A stretch of 64,000 bases of DNA from Dehalococcoidia bacterium (GCA_022825855.1 JAJDWB010000015.1:1-64000), one strand, 5' to 3'. Positions 48,882-58,265 are shown, counted from the stretch's first letter. Translations and numbers: made by a program. The notes: generated by a model not told the origin, from the sequence alone.

Positions 48882-51113
48882 ATGCGAAACCGTCTCAATG
48901 TCTCAGTACGGAAGACCAACAGCGAAGCTGAGCATTCCGCGCCGAAGCCGCCGCCCGAGTTGCCGCTCTGCTTCATGCTCTCGCACCTTGAGCCGGAAGG
49001 CCCGGTGCGGCTGGACGGGCTCAAGCTGTCGATCATCGAGCTCGTCGGCCTGGAACTGGACGAGGCCAAGCTGGGCGCGTTCGCGGGCGCGCTCAACGCC
49101 TGCGATTTCCCCTTGCAGCTGCTGGTGCGCCAGCATCCGCCCAATCTGGCTCGCCTGCGGCGCGAACTGCAAGCCGCGCAACCTGACAACTTGCCGGAGC
49201 GCACGCGCGAGGCGGCCGACTCAGCGCGCCGCCTGCTTGCGGAGCTGGAGTCGCGGCTGGGCATCCTCGACCGGCGCTTCTACGCGATCTCCGAACGCGA
49301 ACATGCCGCCGAGCTGCGCGGTGTACTCAGCCGGTCCGGCCTGACGCTGCAACCCCTCAGGGACGAGCCACTCAGGCGGCTCGTGATCGCGGCGGCGCTG
49401 GGCGGCACCCCGACCGAGCGCGACCCCGACGAAGCGGCCGAAGTCACGATCAAACGCGCCGAGTTCGAGCTCGACCAGGACCTGCAGCGCTCGCTGCACC
49501 TGGTCAAGTGGCCGCGCTCGCTGGCGCCCGGCTTCCTGCAGCAGCTGATGTCGACCGGCGCGCCGATGGATCTGTCCCTGCACCTGGGACCGATTCCCGC
49601 AGCGCAGGCCGCACGCCAACTCGAGTGGCAGAAGGTCCGCTTCGAGTCGGCCCGTTCGCTCTCCATGAGACGCGGGAAGACGCTTTCGCCCGAGGCTGAA
49701 ATCGCCCTGGAGGACGTGTCGCGGCTGCGCGACGACATCCAGCGCGGACGCGAGCGGCTCTTCCACGCCTCGCTCGCGATCACCCTGCACGCCCAGGACC
49801 CCGAAGCCCTGGATGAGCTGACCCAGCGCGCCTCGGCCCACTTCGCGGCATCGCTCGGCCAGGTCGATCCGCTGCCCTTCCGTCAGCGCGAGGGCAAGCT
49901 CTCGACCATGCCGCTGGCGCTCAACGCGGTCGCCGCCTGGCGCACCCTCGACACCTCAACGGTGGCCCGCTGCTTCCCCTTTTCGCCGCCTGACCTGGAC
50001 ACCCGCTCGGGCGCGCTCGTGGGCATCGACCTCCGGGCCCGCGCGCCGGTCGTCTACGACCCCTGGGACGGCACGCACCTCAACGCCAACACGGCGGTCC
50101 TGGCGCGTTCCGGCTCGGGCAAGTCGTTCGCGACCAAGCTAGGCGTGCTGCGCGGCGTCTCGCGCGGAGTCGTCGCCTACGTGATCGACCCCGAAGGCGA
50201 GTACGCCGACCTGGCCCGCGCCTCGGGCGGCCGCGTGTTCTCGCCCGGCGTGCCCGGTCAGGGCATGAACCCGTTCGTAATCGACCGCGCCGACCCCGAG
50301 GAACTGCTGCAGCGGATCGGTTCGCTCAGGCGGTTGATCGAAGTGATGGTCGGCGAGCGGCTCTCGGCGGAGCGCCGCGCCGCGCTCGATCACGCGCTGG
50401 CCAGTTACTACGCAACTCCGAGGGCGGGTTCAGGCTTCCGCGACTTCTACCGCTTCCTCGAATCGGACGACCCGGAGTCGCTGGCCAAGCTCTTGCGACC
50501 GTTTGAGTCGGGCAGCCTCAAGCATCTGCTCTCCGACGACGGCGACGACCTGCTCAAGCATGAGGCGCTGATCACCGTCTTCGACCTGCATCTCTTGGAA
50601 CCGGAACTCAGACCCGCCGCGGCGATGGTCTGCACCGAGACGGTCTGGTCCGCCGCCGCGCGCGACCCGCGTCCGCGCCTCCTCGTGGTCGACGAGGTCT
50701 GGTCGATCATGCAGCACCCAGAGGGCGCCGCGTTCATGGTCTCGATGGCCAAGCGGGCGCGCAAGCACCGGCTCGGCCTGCAGTTCATCACCCAGGACGT
50801 GCAGGACCTCTTGTCCGAAGACACCAGCCGAACGATCACCGGTCATTCCGGCCGGGCGCTGCTGCAGAACGCCGCGTTCAAGCTCCTGCTCCAGCAAGAC
50901 GCCGCCGCGATCGCCACGGTCGGCGACGCCTTCGACCTGCCCGAGGATCTGCAGCGCTGGCTGCTCTCCTGCCCGCGCGGCGACGGTCTGCTGCTCGCCC
51001 AGGGCCAGCGCTTCCCGATCCGGATCGAGGCCACGCCCGAGGAAACGGATCTAATCGACTGGCGTCCCGGCCAGCAAACACAACCCAACCAACAGAACGG
51101 AACCCCTTCGTGA
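48882..51113 (+). CDS. VirB4-family conjugation ATPase
   Basis: The 743-residue product has the Walker A SGSGKS (Lys414) after TVLARSG, YVIDPEGEYADLARASGGRV, ERLSAERRAALDHALASYYA, and Walker B LLVVDEVWSIMQH (~598). The closing block is QFITQDVQDLLSEDTSR. The N-terminal half is a mostly helical domain. VirB4 powers pilus assembly and substrate passage. It follows the VirB2/VirB3-like genes and shares a 4-base overlap with the coupling-protein gene, a standard order. Confidence 0.93.
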   Translation: MRNRLNVSVRKTNSEAEHSAPKPPPELPLCFMLSHLEPEGPVRLDGLKLSIIELVGLELDEAKLGAFAGALNACDFPLQLLVRQHPPNLARLRRELQAAQPDNLPERTREAADSARRLLAELESRLGILDRRFYAISEREHAAELRGVLSRSGLTLQPLRDEPLRRLVIAAALGGTPTERDPDEAAEVTIKRAEFELDQDLQRSLHLVKWPRSLAPGFLQQLMSTGAPMDLSLHLGPIPAAQAARQLEWQKVRFESARSLSMRRGKTLSPEAEIALEDVSRLRDDIQRGRERLFHASLAITLHAQDPEALDELTQRASAHFAASLGQVDPLPFRQREGKLSTMPLALNAVAAWRTLDTSTVARCFPFSPPDLDTRSGALVGIDLRARAPVVYDPWDGTHLNANTAVLARSGSGKSFATKLGVLRGVSRGVVAYVIDPEGEYADLARASGGRVFSPGVPGQGMNPFVIDRADPEELLQRIGSLRRLIEVMVGERLSAERRAALDHALASYYATPRAGSGFRDFYRFLESDDPESLAKLLRPFESGSLKHLLSDDGDDLLKHEALITVFDLHLLEPELRPAAAMVCTETVWSAAARDPRPRLLVVDEVWSIMQHPEGAAFMVSMAKRARKHRLGLQFITQDVQDLLSEDTSRTITGHSGRALLQNAAFKLLLQQDAAAIATVGDAFDLPEDLQRWLLSCPRGDGLLLAQGQRFPIRIEATPEETDLIDWRPGQQTQPNQQNGTPS

Positions 51114-53647
51114 AACTCAATCCACTCCATCTCCTCCGCCGCGAGCCGCCCGAGCCCGTGCTCTTAGCGGTGAAGCCGCCGCGCTCGGGCCAGCGCACCC
51201 TGCTCGGAGTCGAGAACCTGCTCCAGGCCCTGGCCGGGAGCGAGCCCTTTGCGCTGGAACTCGCCTCGGGCCGCGAGGGCGTGCGGCTGCTGGTGCGCAG
51301 CCGCTCAGAAACGCTCGTGCGCGGACAGATCGGCTCACACTATCCCCAGGCGCGGATCGAGGAGCTGCCTCGAGAGTGGGATCCGCTGCACGTGCGCGAT
51401 CGTGAAGATGTCTGGTCGATGACGCTCAGAGCGTCCGGGCCCGAGTACCTGCCGCTGCGCATGTTCAGCGACCGTGACCTGCTCGACCCCGGCTCCGACC
51501 CGCTCTTGGCCCCGATCGGCGCGCTCACGGGGCTCGAGCCGGGCGAGCGGATCGTGGCCCGACTGCGCCTGCATCCGCTGCCTGCGGACTGGTCGCGTCC
51601 CTACCAGGCGCTGACGCAGCCGCCTGAGCAGCCGGCGCCCGCTCCCAGCGGCGGGTACCAGTCCAGGAACGGGCCCGAGCCGTTCGCGCTGGCCGTCCTC
51701 GGGCTGGCGGGCTTGGGCGCCTTCCAGGGCTACACCTGGTTTGAGGCGGGCGAGATCTGGAGCCTGACCGCGCTCTGCGCCGGCGTCGCCGGCCTACTGA
51801 TCGGAGGGACCTGGCTGCGCCGGCGCTGGCAACGCTCGCGTCAGCGGATCATCGATCCGCAGCTGGTCAAGGAGAAGATCTACCGGGCCGCGTTCGCGGC
51901 CGACCTGGAGCTGATCGCCGTCCTGCCCGAGGGGACTCCCTCGGAGCGCGCCCGGCAGCTGCTCGAACGGGTTGCCACCGCCTACCGTCACTACGACCAT
52001 CCGCAGGGCGCGGAGTTCGTCGCTGCTGAACCGGTCAAGCTGCCGGCGTTCAAAGCGCGCCTGGCGCCGCGCCCCGCGAGACTGTTCGCGAGGCGCAGCG
52101 TGCTCGGCGTGCGCGAGGCGGCCGCGCTCTGGCATCCGCCCGGCGCCCTTGACGAGACGCACGAACTGGCCCGCGCCGGGGCGAAGTCGCTGCCGCCGCC
52201 GACGGACGCGCTGCGCCAAGACGCCCTGGTCGGCGACTCCACCGGCGACGATCCGCGCCCGATCCACTTCCCCCGCGACCTCACCCGCCGCCACCACCTC
52301 TATGTAGCCAGAACGCGGATGGGGAAGTCGACCTTGATGCGGCACCTGGTTGCGCACAAGCTGAACGAGAAGGCCGCCGGCCGCGACCGCGACGCGATCG
52401 TGATCGTCGACCCGCACGCCGATCTCACCGCAGCGATCCTGGAGCAGACGCCCGAGTCGCTCGCCGACCAGGTCCGCCTGATCGACCTCGCCGACGAGCG
52501 CGGCGCGGTCGGGATCAACCTGCTCGATGCGCACGTGTTCACGGACCGCGACCGGACCGCCGACGCCGTGGTCCGGGTCGCCCGAGGGCTGTGGGAGCAG
52601 TGGGGTCCGCGCATGCAGTCGATCCTCGAGCAGACCGTGAAGACGCTGCACGAGGCCAACAGCCACCCGCTGACCGAACGCGACCAGCAGCACACGATCC
52701 TGGACGGTCTGCGGCTGCTCGGCGACGACCTGTTCCGGGCGGGTGTGCTGTCGCGCGTCAGCGACTCCTACCTGCTCGACTGGTGGGCGCGCGACTTCGG
52801 CGGCTGGCGCAAGGAGTACCGCGCCGAAGCGCTGGCGCCGGTCCAGACGCGGCTCAACTACTACGCCTCCTCGAAGCGCGCGCGAGCGATCCTGGGTCAA
52901 TCCCGCTCCACCATCGACCTCCGCCAAACGATCCTCGACGGCGGCATCCTGCTCGTCTCAACGGCGCAGGGCTCGGTCGGACGCGACGTCGCGGCCCTGG
53001 TCGGCGCTTCGCTGCTCAACCTGGTCGACTCCGTGATCCGCGAACAAGAGCGCGTCCCGCAGGCCGACCGCCGCGGCGCGCTGGTGGTCGTCGATGAGAT
53101 GCAGACGATCCCCGGCGTGCCGTTCGAGTCGATGCTCTCCGAGCTGGGCAAGTACGGCGCCTCGTTCGTGCTGGCGACGCAGAGCCTGGCCAAGCTGGAC
53201 GACCTCTCGCCCACGATGAAGCACACGCTGTTGGCCAACACCGGCTGCCTCTGCGTCTTCCAGGTCTCAGGCGCGGACGCCCGCGAACTGGTCTGGGAGC
53301 TGGGCAAGGAGCGGCTCACAGAGGAGGACCTGGTTGGACAGCCGGCGCATCACTGCTACGTGCGGGCCTCGGTTGGCGCTCAGCGCCTGCCCGCGTTCTC
53401 GATGACCGTGCGCAAGCCCGAGCCGGGCGATCCCGAACTGGCCCAACGCATCCGCGAGGGCGCTCGGGCCTATACCACCAACGCCGAGCAGCTGGCCGCG
53501 CAGCAGGCCGAGCGCCAACGCCAAGTTGAACGGTTCCAGCAGGAGCTTGCCGCCGCAACCGAGCAGACTGCCGCCGCTGCGGCCGAGCCGAAGCCCAAGT
53601 CGAAACCGAAGCGCGTGCGCAGCCGGCGCATGGAGCGATCCGCGTGA
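51110..53647 (+). CDS. TraD/TraG-like coupling ATPase (HerA/DUF87 superfamily)
   Basis: GTG 51110 overlaps the VirB4 stop (GTGA). The 845-residue product has two helices at ~200-247 (AVLGLAGLGAFQGYTWFEAG, CAGVAGLLIGGTWL). Walker A is ARTRMGKST (Lys406), with Ala in place of the usual first Gly, which is allowed by the consensus. Then VIVDPHADLTAAILEQTPES, ARDFGGWRKEYRAEALAPV and Walker B ALVVVDEMQTIPG (~658), followed by FVLATQSLAKLD. This family couples DNA to the T4SS channel. The C-terminus is Gln/Lys/Arg rich. A decayed copy of its end lies at 61.0-61.4 kb. Confidence 0.9.
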   Translation: MKLNPLHLLRREPPEPVLLAVKPPRSGQRTLLGVENLLQALAGSEPFALELASGREGVRLLVRSRSETLVRGQIGSHYPQARIEELPREWDPLHVRDREDVWSMTLRASGPEYLPLRMFSDRDLLDPGSDPLLAPIGALTGLEPGERIVARLRLHPLPADWSRPYQALTQPPEQPAPAPSGGYQSRNGPEPFALAVLGLAGLGAFQGYTWFEAGEIWSLTALCAGVAGLLIGGTWLRRRWQRSRQRIIDPQLVKEKIYRAAFAADLELIAVLPEGTPSERARQLLERVATAYRHYDHPQGAEFVAAEPVKLPAFKARLAPRPARLFARRSVLGVREAAALWHPPGALDETHELARAGAKSLPPPTDALRQDALVGDSTGDDPRPIHFPRDLTRRHHLYVARTRMGKSTLMRHLVAHKLNEKAAGRDRDAIVIVDPHADLTAAILEQTPESLADQVRLIDLADERGAVGINLLDAHVFTDRDRTADAVVRVARGLWEQWGPRMQSILEQTVKTLHEANSHPLTERDQQHTILDGLRLLGDDLFRAGVLSRVSDSYLLDWWARDFGGWRKEYRAEALAPVQTRLNYYASSKRARAILGQSRSTIDLRQTILDGGILLVSTAQGSVGRDVAALVGASLLNLVDSVIREQERVPQADRRGALVVVDEMQTIPGVPFESMLSELGKYGASFVLATQSLAKLDDLSPTMKHTLLANTGCLCVFQVSGADARELVWELGKERLTEEDLVGQPAHHCYVRASVGAQRLPAFSMTVRKPEPGDPELAQRIREGARAYTTNAEQLAAQQAERQRQVERFQQELAAATEQTAAAAAEPKPKSKPKRVRSRRMERSA

Positions 53648-55260
53648 GTCCGCTCAGCGCCCAGACCGACCTGTTCCGTCAGCTGGCTCAGACTCCGCTT
53701 GCGGACCGCAGCGAACTCGCCGCGCTCAGCGGCTGGTCGCCCTCCGCGATCTACGGCCGCATCGCCCGGCTCGAGCGAGCGGGACTGGTGGAGCACGTGA
53801 TCCACGCCTCGCCCTCGACGCCGGCTACGAGGCGCTACTGCCTCAGCGCCGCCGGCGTCCGCTCGTTCGCCGAGGATTCCGGCATCGGCTTGCGCCGAGC
53901 GCTGGCCCAACACCCGGTCTCGAACGAGTGGCGGCGGCTCCTGTTCCAGCGGCTCGACACCGCCGCTCTCCTCTACCGCATCGCCGTCGAGATCTGCGAG
54001 TCGGAGTATCCGCTGTGCTTTCGCTGGTACCGGGCGCAGCCGCTGGACGCGGCGGTGGAGCTGCCCGACGGACGCCGGATTGGGCTCGCCCGGATCGGCC
54101 GCACGGCCGACCGCACCGCGCTCGCCAAGCGGCTCGGCCGACTCGCTGATTCCGTCGGAGGCGGCGCGGCGCTGATCATCCTGCCCGATCAAGTACGGCT
54201 CAGGCACGCGCGCCGCATCCTGCGCGGTTCAGCGACGCTGGCCTTCCTCAGCCTGGAGGCGCAGGTCGCGCACGCCGACCCCGGAGCCGCGCCCTGGTGG
54301 ATCGCGTCCGCAAACGCTCGCCTCAGCCTCGCAGAAGCGCTGAGGCATGCACCCGCTTCGTCCGCGTCGATCATCGAAGCTCCGCTGGCGAGGCTCTCGA
54401 TGCCTCGGCCGCTCGGGCGGTCGGAGGCGCCGGCGCTCACTCGCAGCGAACAGCGGTCGCTCGACCTGATCGGCGACTGGCCCTGGCTGCGGCCCGCCCA
54501 TCTCGCCGATCTGCTCAACTGCAGCCCGCGCCGCAGCCGGCAGGCGCTGAGCCGGCTGCGGCGTCTCGATCTCGTGGTTCGGCGGGTTGCCGCCGGGCAG
54601 CCGCGTCTGGCGCTGTCCGACGCCGGGCTCTCGCGGCTCGCCCGCCGCGACCGAGGCTCGGTCGCGATCGCCAGACGGCGCTGGAGCGTGGAGTCGGTGG
54701 AGCGTTCCACGCCCTCATCCTGGCGGGACGTGATCGGAGCCCGTTCGCGCCAGCTGCTGCGCCATCTCGCTCACACCGAATCGGTGCACCGGTTCGTCGC
54801 CCAGCTGGCCAAGCAGGCGACCGCAGCGGGGTGCGTCCATTTCCAGCTGGACCCGCCACAGCGCGCCTCGCGCTACTTTCGGCTTGACGGCGTCGTCCGC
54901 TCGATCCATCCAGACGCGTTCGCGTCACTCTGCGCCGATCGCGAGGTGCGGGCGTTCTTCTTGGAGTACGAGCGGCGCGCCGACCGCCCCGCCATGATGC
55001 GCGACCGGCTCGCGCCCTACCTCCGCTACTTCTCGACCCGCCGGCCGCTTGAGGATCACGGGGTCATCCCCTCGGTCCTGGTCGTCTTCGAGCACGACCT
55101 GACCGCTCACCACTTTCTGAACTTCGCCGAGCGGGAGATCGCCCGACGCGGTGTCGACGCTCCGCTCCTGGTCTCGAGTCGGCCCGCGCTGGAGCGGTTG
55201 GGCCCGCTAGGCGGAGCCTGGAGCATCCCGGGCGGACGCTCCAGGATCTCGCTGGTCTGA
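53644..55260 (+). CDS. Replication-relaxation family winged-helix protein
   Basis: GTG 53644 overlaps the coupling-protein stop (GTGA). The 538-residue product has an N-terminal winged helix (SELAALSGWSPSAIYGRIAR, GLVEHVIHASPSTPATRRYC) and a second one (LRPAHLADLLNCSPRRSRQA). The C-terminal part has FQLDPPQRASRYFRLDGVV, RAFFLEYERRAD and the ending GGAWSIPGG. This matches proteins called replication-relaxation that take the place of a relaxase in several Gram-positive and Chloroflexota elements. It may bind oriT or the replication origin. A decayed copy lies at 61.4-62.2 kb. Confidence 0.8.
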   Translation: MSPLSAQTDLFRQLAQTPLADRSELAALSGWSPSAIYGRIARLERAGLVEHVIHASPSTPATRRYCLSAAGVRSFAEDSGIGLRRALAQHPVSNEWRRLLFQRLDTAALLYRIAVEICESEYPLCFRWYRAQPLDAAVELPDGRRIGLARIGRTADRTALAKRLGRLADSVGGGAALIILPDQVRLRHARRILRGSATLAFLSLEAQVAHADPGAAPWWIASANARLSLAEALRHAPASSASIIEAPLARLSMPRPLGRSEAPALTRSEQRSLDLIGDWPWLRPAHLADLLNCSPRRSRQALSRLRRLDLVVRRVAAGQPRLALSDAGLSRLARRDRGSVAIARRRWSVESVERSTPSSWRDVIGARSRQLLRHLAHTESVHRFVAQLAKQATAAGCVHFQLDPPQRASRYFRLDGVVRSIHPDAFASLCADREVRAFFLEYERRADRPAMMRDRLAPYLRYFSTRRPLEDHGVIPSVLVVFEHDLTAHHFLNFAEREIARRGVDAPLLVSSRPALERLGPLGGAWSIPGGRSRISLV

Positions 55261-55266
55261 GATCGG

Positions 55267-55644
55267 TCACGAAGCCCGGCGCTCATGTCCGCCCAACTCG
55301 CATTCTCGGTCTGAGGCGCCGTGCCGTTCCGCTCCGGCGAGTCGCTCCCAGATGTCTCGATTGAAGAGCAGCGCCTGACGAGGGTCCCAGGGTTGGGCGC
55401 TGTCCAGCAAACAGTCCAGCGCGTCGTGTTCGGCGGCGAAGTCGAGCAGGATCAGGAGATGAGCGGCATCCGGCTTCGCGCCCGCCCGCCAGCGGTGCAC
55501 GGCCCGCAGGTTGAGTCCCGCCGCTTCCGCGAGCGCTCGCCAGTTCGCTCCCAGTGCTGACCGCAGCCGCTCCAGCCGGCAGGGAAAGTCGTCCGGAAAG
55601 CCGCTTCGAAGCGGAGCGGGACATGGCGGGTCCGCGCTCATCAC
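55267..55644 (-). CDS. HTH DNA-binding protein, third gene of small regulatory operon
   Basis: The 125-residue product has a XRE-like HTH: FPCRLERLRSALGANWRALA then AEAAGLNLRAVHRWRAGAK. The C-terminus (QALLFNRDIWERLAGAERHG) is unassigned. Its ATG overlaps the upstream stop (4 bases). It is convergent with the replication-relaxation gene (6 bases from its stop). Likely a small transcriptional regulator of element maintenance or transfer. Confidence 0.75.
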   Translation of the reverse strand: MMSADPPCPAPLRSGFPDDFPCRLERLRSALGANWRALAEAAGLNLRAVHRWRAGAKPDAAHLLILLDFAAEHDALDCLLDSAQPWDPRQALLFNRDIWERLAGAERHGASDRECELGGHERRAS

Positions 55645-55934
55645 TTACCGTCCAGTCGCCGCTCTGGGCCCGCTTCCTCGCCCAGCAAATCGGCCAGGCC
55701 GCCCGGCACCGACGCAGCCAGCCGCGCCAGCGCGAGCATCGAGCCGCCCGAGGGCGACGCTCCACGCCGCCAGCGCAGCAGCTGGCGCGTGTCCACGCCG
55801 AGCGCGGCGGCCATCCCGTCCCAGGTCAGCCCGCTGCGGTCCTTGAGCCGCAGGAGGCGCTGGGGGAAGTTGCCGGGTATCCGGGCTTGACCTGCGATCG
55901 GTCCGGGCTGCGTCGCTTCCCTGCTTCGGCTCAT
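55641..55934 (-). CDS. XRE-type HTH regulator, second gene of small operon
   Basis: I start at ATG 55932-55934 (MSRSREATQPGPIAGQARIP) because AAGGAA lies 7-8 bases upstream; the frame is open further. The 97-residue product has FPQRLLRLKDRSGLTWDGMA then AAALGVDTRQLLRWRRGASP, an XRE helix-turn-helix. It overlaps both neighbours by four bases. It resembles the next gene's HTH, so the two may be old duplicates. Confidence 0.8.
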   Translation of the reverse strand: MSRSREATQPGPIAGQARIPGNFPQRLLRLKDRSGLTWDGMAAALGVDTRQLLRWRRGASPSGGSMLALARLAASVPGGLADLLGEEAGPERRLDGK

Positions 55935-56113
55935 CTGCACGTTCCTTCCGCCTGGCCGACGGCGTGCTCCGCGCCAGCTCCGTCCGCGGGCGCGGCGGGC
56001 TCCCGCTCGGCGGCCCGCTGTTCCAGGTGGCGCCGCGCGATCATCCGCGCCAGAAGGCGCAGACCGTCGCGCAGCGCCCGTTGCTCTGCTTCGGTCATCT
56101 CCGCTGGATGCAT
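55931..56113 (-). CDS. Small helical protein (60 aa), first gene of small operon
   Basis: Starts MHPAEMTEAEQRALRDGLRL, with LARMIARRHLEQRAAERE after it. The stop overlaps the next ATG by four bases. No family known; its length and helix content suit a small antitoxin or co-regulator. An AT-rich promoter region lies 100-130 bases upstream. Confidence 0.6.
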   Translation of the reverse strand: MHPAEMTEAEQRALRDGLRLLARMIARRHLEQRAAEREPAAPADGAGAEHAVGQAEGTCR

Positions 56114-56212
56114 GACGTCCCGTTCTCCAACGAACTCGTGGCTGAGGCTGTAGTCGGAGCAGGTGGGTCATGGCGCACGCCCTATCGGAAACTGTGTTCT
56201 ATTACGATTGTC

Positions 56213-56241
56213 AGAATATGGGTGGCAACGGTGTTTTGCAA
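56213..56241 (-). promoter_or_regulatory. Candidate sigma-70-type promoter for the 56.1-55.3 kb operon
   Basis: On the minus strand TTGCAA (56241-56236) and TATTCT (56218-56213) are 17 bases apart, close to the -35/-10 consensus. The surrounding 150 bases are clearly more AT-rich than the rest of the window. The first gene starts 100 bases downstream. Confidence 0.5.
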
Positions 56242-56303
56242 TGCCCGACAGAAGACAAAACAGATTATGTGGACAAGCCAACAGAGGGAAGCGGCCCCGG
56301 CGC

Positions 56304-57065
56304 TCAGTCCTGGCTGCGACCCGCGATCAAGGGACCGATCTCCCGCTCGCGCACATCCCGGAACGCCCGCTCCTTGAGCGACTCCACATCCGGCACCGAC
56401 ACCTCGCCCTTGAAACGACCGCTGGCCGCGTCTCCCCAGGTGATCGCCCCAGCCTCGGCCAGCTCCGCCAGTCCCGCCGCCACCGCCGAGCGCGACATCG
56501 TCGTCAGCCGCCCGATGTCCTTCTGCCTCATCGCGATGGTCCGATCCCCGCCGAAGTCCAGGTCGTCCAGCGCCAGCCGCGAGACCAGCGCTGCCGCCAC
56601 CCGCGCCGATGGACTGCCGTTCGTCGCCAGCGACACCCAGTAGAATCGCGACAGCCGGCGCATCAGCAGCTCGTGCATTCGCTCGCGCACGGACGGTATC
56701 CGCTCGACGACCCGCGTCATCACGCCGATCGGAATGCCGACCACGACCGCCTCGTCGACCGCCGAGTAGCTGCCCACCCAGCGCTCGGCATCCATCAGCA
56801 ACTCGTGAATCCCAACCAGGAACGGCGCCGCCAGCTCCGAGTGCGGGAACTGCCACGGCGCCAGCGTCCCGTGCTGGACGAAGTAGAGCTGCGTGAAGGC
56901 GCTGCCCGACGCGATGAGCGGGGTCTCCGACGACGGTTCGGCGACTCGCAGCTGAAGCGGCAGCCCGGTCTCAATCAGCACCGCCTCAAGGGCCTCCGGC
57001 GCGACGCCCTCAAAGTCGAGGCAGCGCGCCAGCGTCTGAGCGAGTCCCTCGATCTGAATGGGCAT
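56304..57065 (-). CDS. Crp/Fnr-family transcriptional regulator
   Basis: I start at ATG 57063-57065 (MPIQIEGLAQTLARCLDFEG) because AGGAGG lies 9-10 bases upstream. The 253-residue product has a cNMP-binding-like beta-roll (YFVQHGTLAPWQFPHSELAA, then VVVGIPIGVMTRVVERIPSV) and a C-terminal winged helix: TIAMRQKDIGRLTTMSRSAV, AAGLAELAEAGAITWG. No cysteine cluster for Fe-S is visible, so it is not an FNR oxygen sensor. Effector unknown. It lies upstream of the small regulatory operon on the same strand. Confidence 0.88.
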   Translation of the reverse strand: MPIQIEGLAQTLARCLDFEGVAPEALEAVLIETGLPLQLRVAEPSSETPLIASGSAFTQLYFVQHGTLAPWQFPHSELAAPFLVGIHELLMDAERWVGSYSAVDEAVVVGIPIGVMTRVVERIPSVRERMHELLMRRLSRFYWVSLATNGSPSARVAAALVSRLALDDLDFGGDRTIAMRQKDIGRLTTMSRSAVAAGLAELAEAGAITWGDAASGRFKGEVSVPDVESLKERAFRDVREREIGPLIAGRSQD

Positions 57066-57332
57066 CGCCGCCGTTCCTCCTGTCGGCTGACAACCGCATT
57101 GTAGATTTGACGGCATGGCCTATGCCTTCCATCCGCAGATCTGTGCCATGCCTCTTGGCCAGCGGGATGTGGGTTGATTCTGCAACGCAGTCACCGCCTA
57201 CGAACATGCCATGACCTGCAGCGCGAAGGCCAACGCCGCCGCGCCTGAGGCCGCGACCGCGCACAGGACGTGGGCCAGGAGGCTCGAAAACAGCGAGCGG
57301 CAGGGCCACGGCTTCGGCGTCTCGTTCGAGCG

Positions 57333-57746
57333 ATTGGTTTCGCAGCAGCGCCGCGAATCTGGCTTCTTCGAAGTCTCGGTCGTAGGCGAGGGCCTCGGCG
57401 ATCCCGCGTCCCTCCATGACGGGGACGCTCGCGCCGTCGGTCAGGCTCCAGCATTGGTTTGGTCGATCGGCATAGCGCCGAGCGGCGGCGCGGAACTGCT
57501 CGGTCGTTGGCGGGATGATCTCCGTTTGCGGATCCTGCTGCAATCGCAACACGAGCTTGAGCGCCGCGCGGCGGGCAGTCCCTCCGCGGCGCGACATCTG
57601 TTTGACACCTCAACCAGCACCATGTCGGTCGTCACAACTGTGTCGTCCGCCAACTCCACCGCCATGGCTTGGGCGGGGCGATGCACTCGGTCGCGTGGCT
57701 GCAGCAACGCGATCCAGTAGCCGGCGTCGGCAAAGACCGTGCGCAC
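57333..57746 (-). pseudogene. vapC: VapC-type PIN toxin, frameshifted
   Basis: Starts GTG 57746 with RTVFADAGYWIALLQPRDRV, the PIN acidic start (Asp in FADAG), then VVTTDMVLVEVSN with the second acidic residue. Near 57590 the coding switches frame to ALKLVLRLQQDPQTEIIPPT and SLTDGASVPVMEGRGIAEAL with AYDRDFEEARFAAL, the end of the PIN fold. The frame change disables the ribonuclease unless sequencing is at fault. It follows an antitoxin relic. Confidence 0.7.
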
Positions 57747-57749
57747 CAA

Positions 57750-58052
57750 CCCGCTTCCTTGGGGTGGCCGTAGAGGTAGTGCTTCTTGTAGTGCCCATTG
57801 TTGCGGACGCAGTCGGCTGGATGTTCCCCCCAACTGGTCGGGAGGGAACTCGCGATGGATTTCCTCGATGATATCGAGAATGCGAGGCTTGTGCGAGTGC
57901 GCCGGCGACGGTGAGGCTGGCGCCGGAGCATCAGCCGCAGCGGCGCTGGCGGGCACGTTCACCGTGACCGCGCAGCCCTCCGGCAGATCGACCGGCTCCG
58001 ACGGCGTGATCACGCCATTCGAGTAACGGGCGCGGAGGTTCTGGCCGATCAA
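57750..58052 (-). pseudogene. DUF104-type antitoxin, frameshifted
   Basis: Starts ATG at 58052 with LRARYSNGVITPSEPVDLPE, the beta-strand start of DUF104/AF2212-like antitoxins. It continues ILDIIEEIHREFPPDQLGGT, then the frame shifts near 57830 to NNGHYKKHYLYGHPKEAG, which is the usual C-terminal toxin-binding end. It pairs with the PIN gene that follows directly. Both genes are broken. Confidence 0.7.
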
Positions 58053-58064
58053 GGCGAGGCTCCA

Positions 58065-58265
58065 CTAAGAGCAGCGTGCCGGCGTTTCGACGCTCTTGAC
58101 GCCGACGGTGATCTCGCTGCCGCCGGCCGAGGACATTGAGGCCTCGGCGCTCGCGGTCTCGATCTTCTGCGAGGAGGCGTAGGACATCCAGGGTTTGACC
58201 TTCACCCATTGGCCGTCCCAGCCCTACCAGAGCTCGCCCATCTGAATCAGCTGCGGTTCCGTCAT
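58065..58265 (-). pseudogene. Small hypothetical gene with an in-frame stop
   Basis: The frame 58265-58065 is exactly 67 codons. It starts MTEPQLIQMGELW, has a TAG at codon 14, then GWDGQWVKVKPWMSYASSQK and ends VKSVETPARCS. AAGGAG precedes the ATG. The length, ribosome site and composition say gene; the stop says dead. It lies near phage-tail-like relics on the same strand and may belong with them. Confidence 0.55.
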
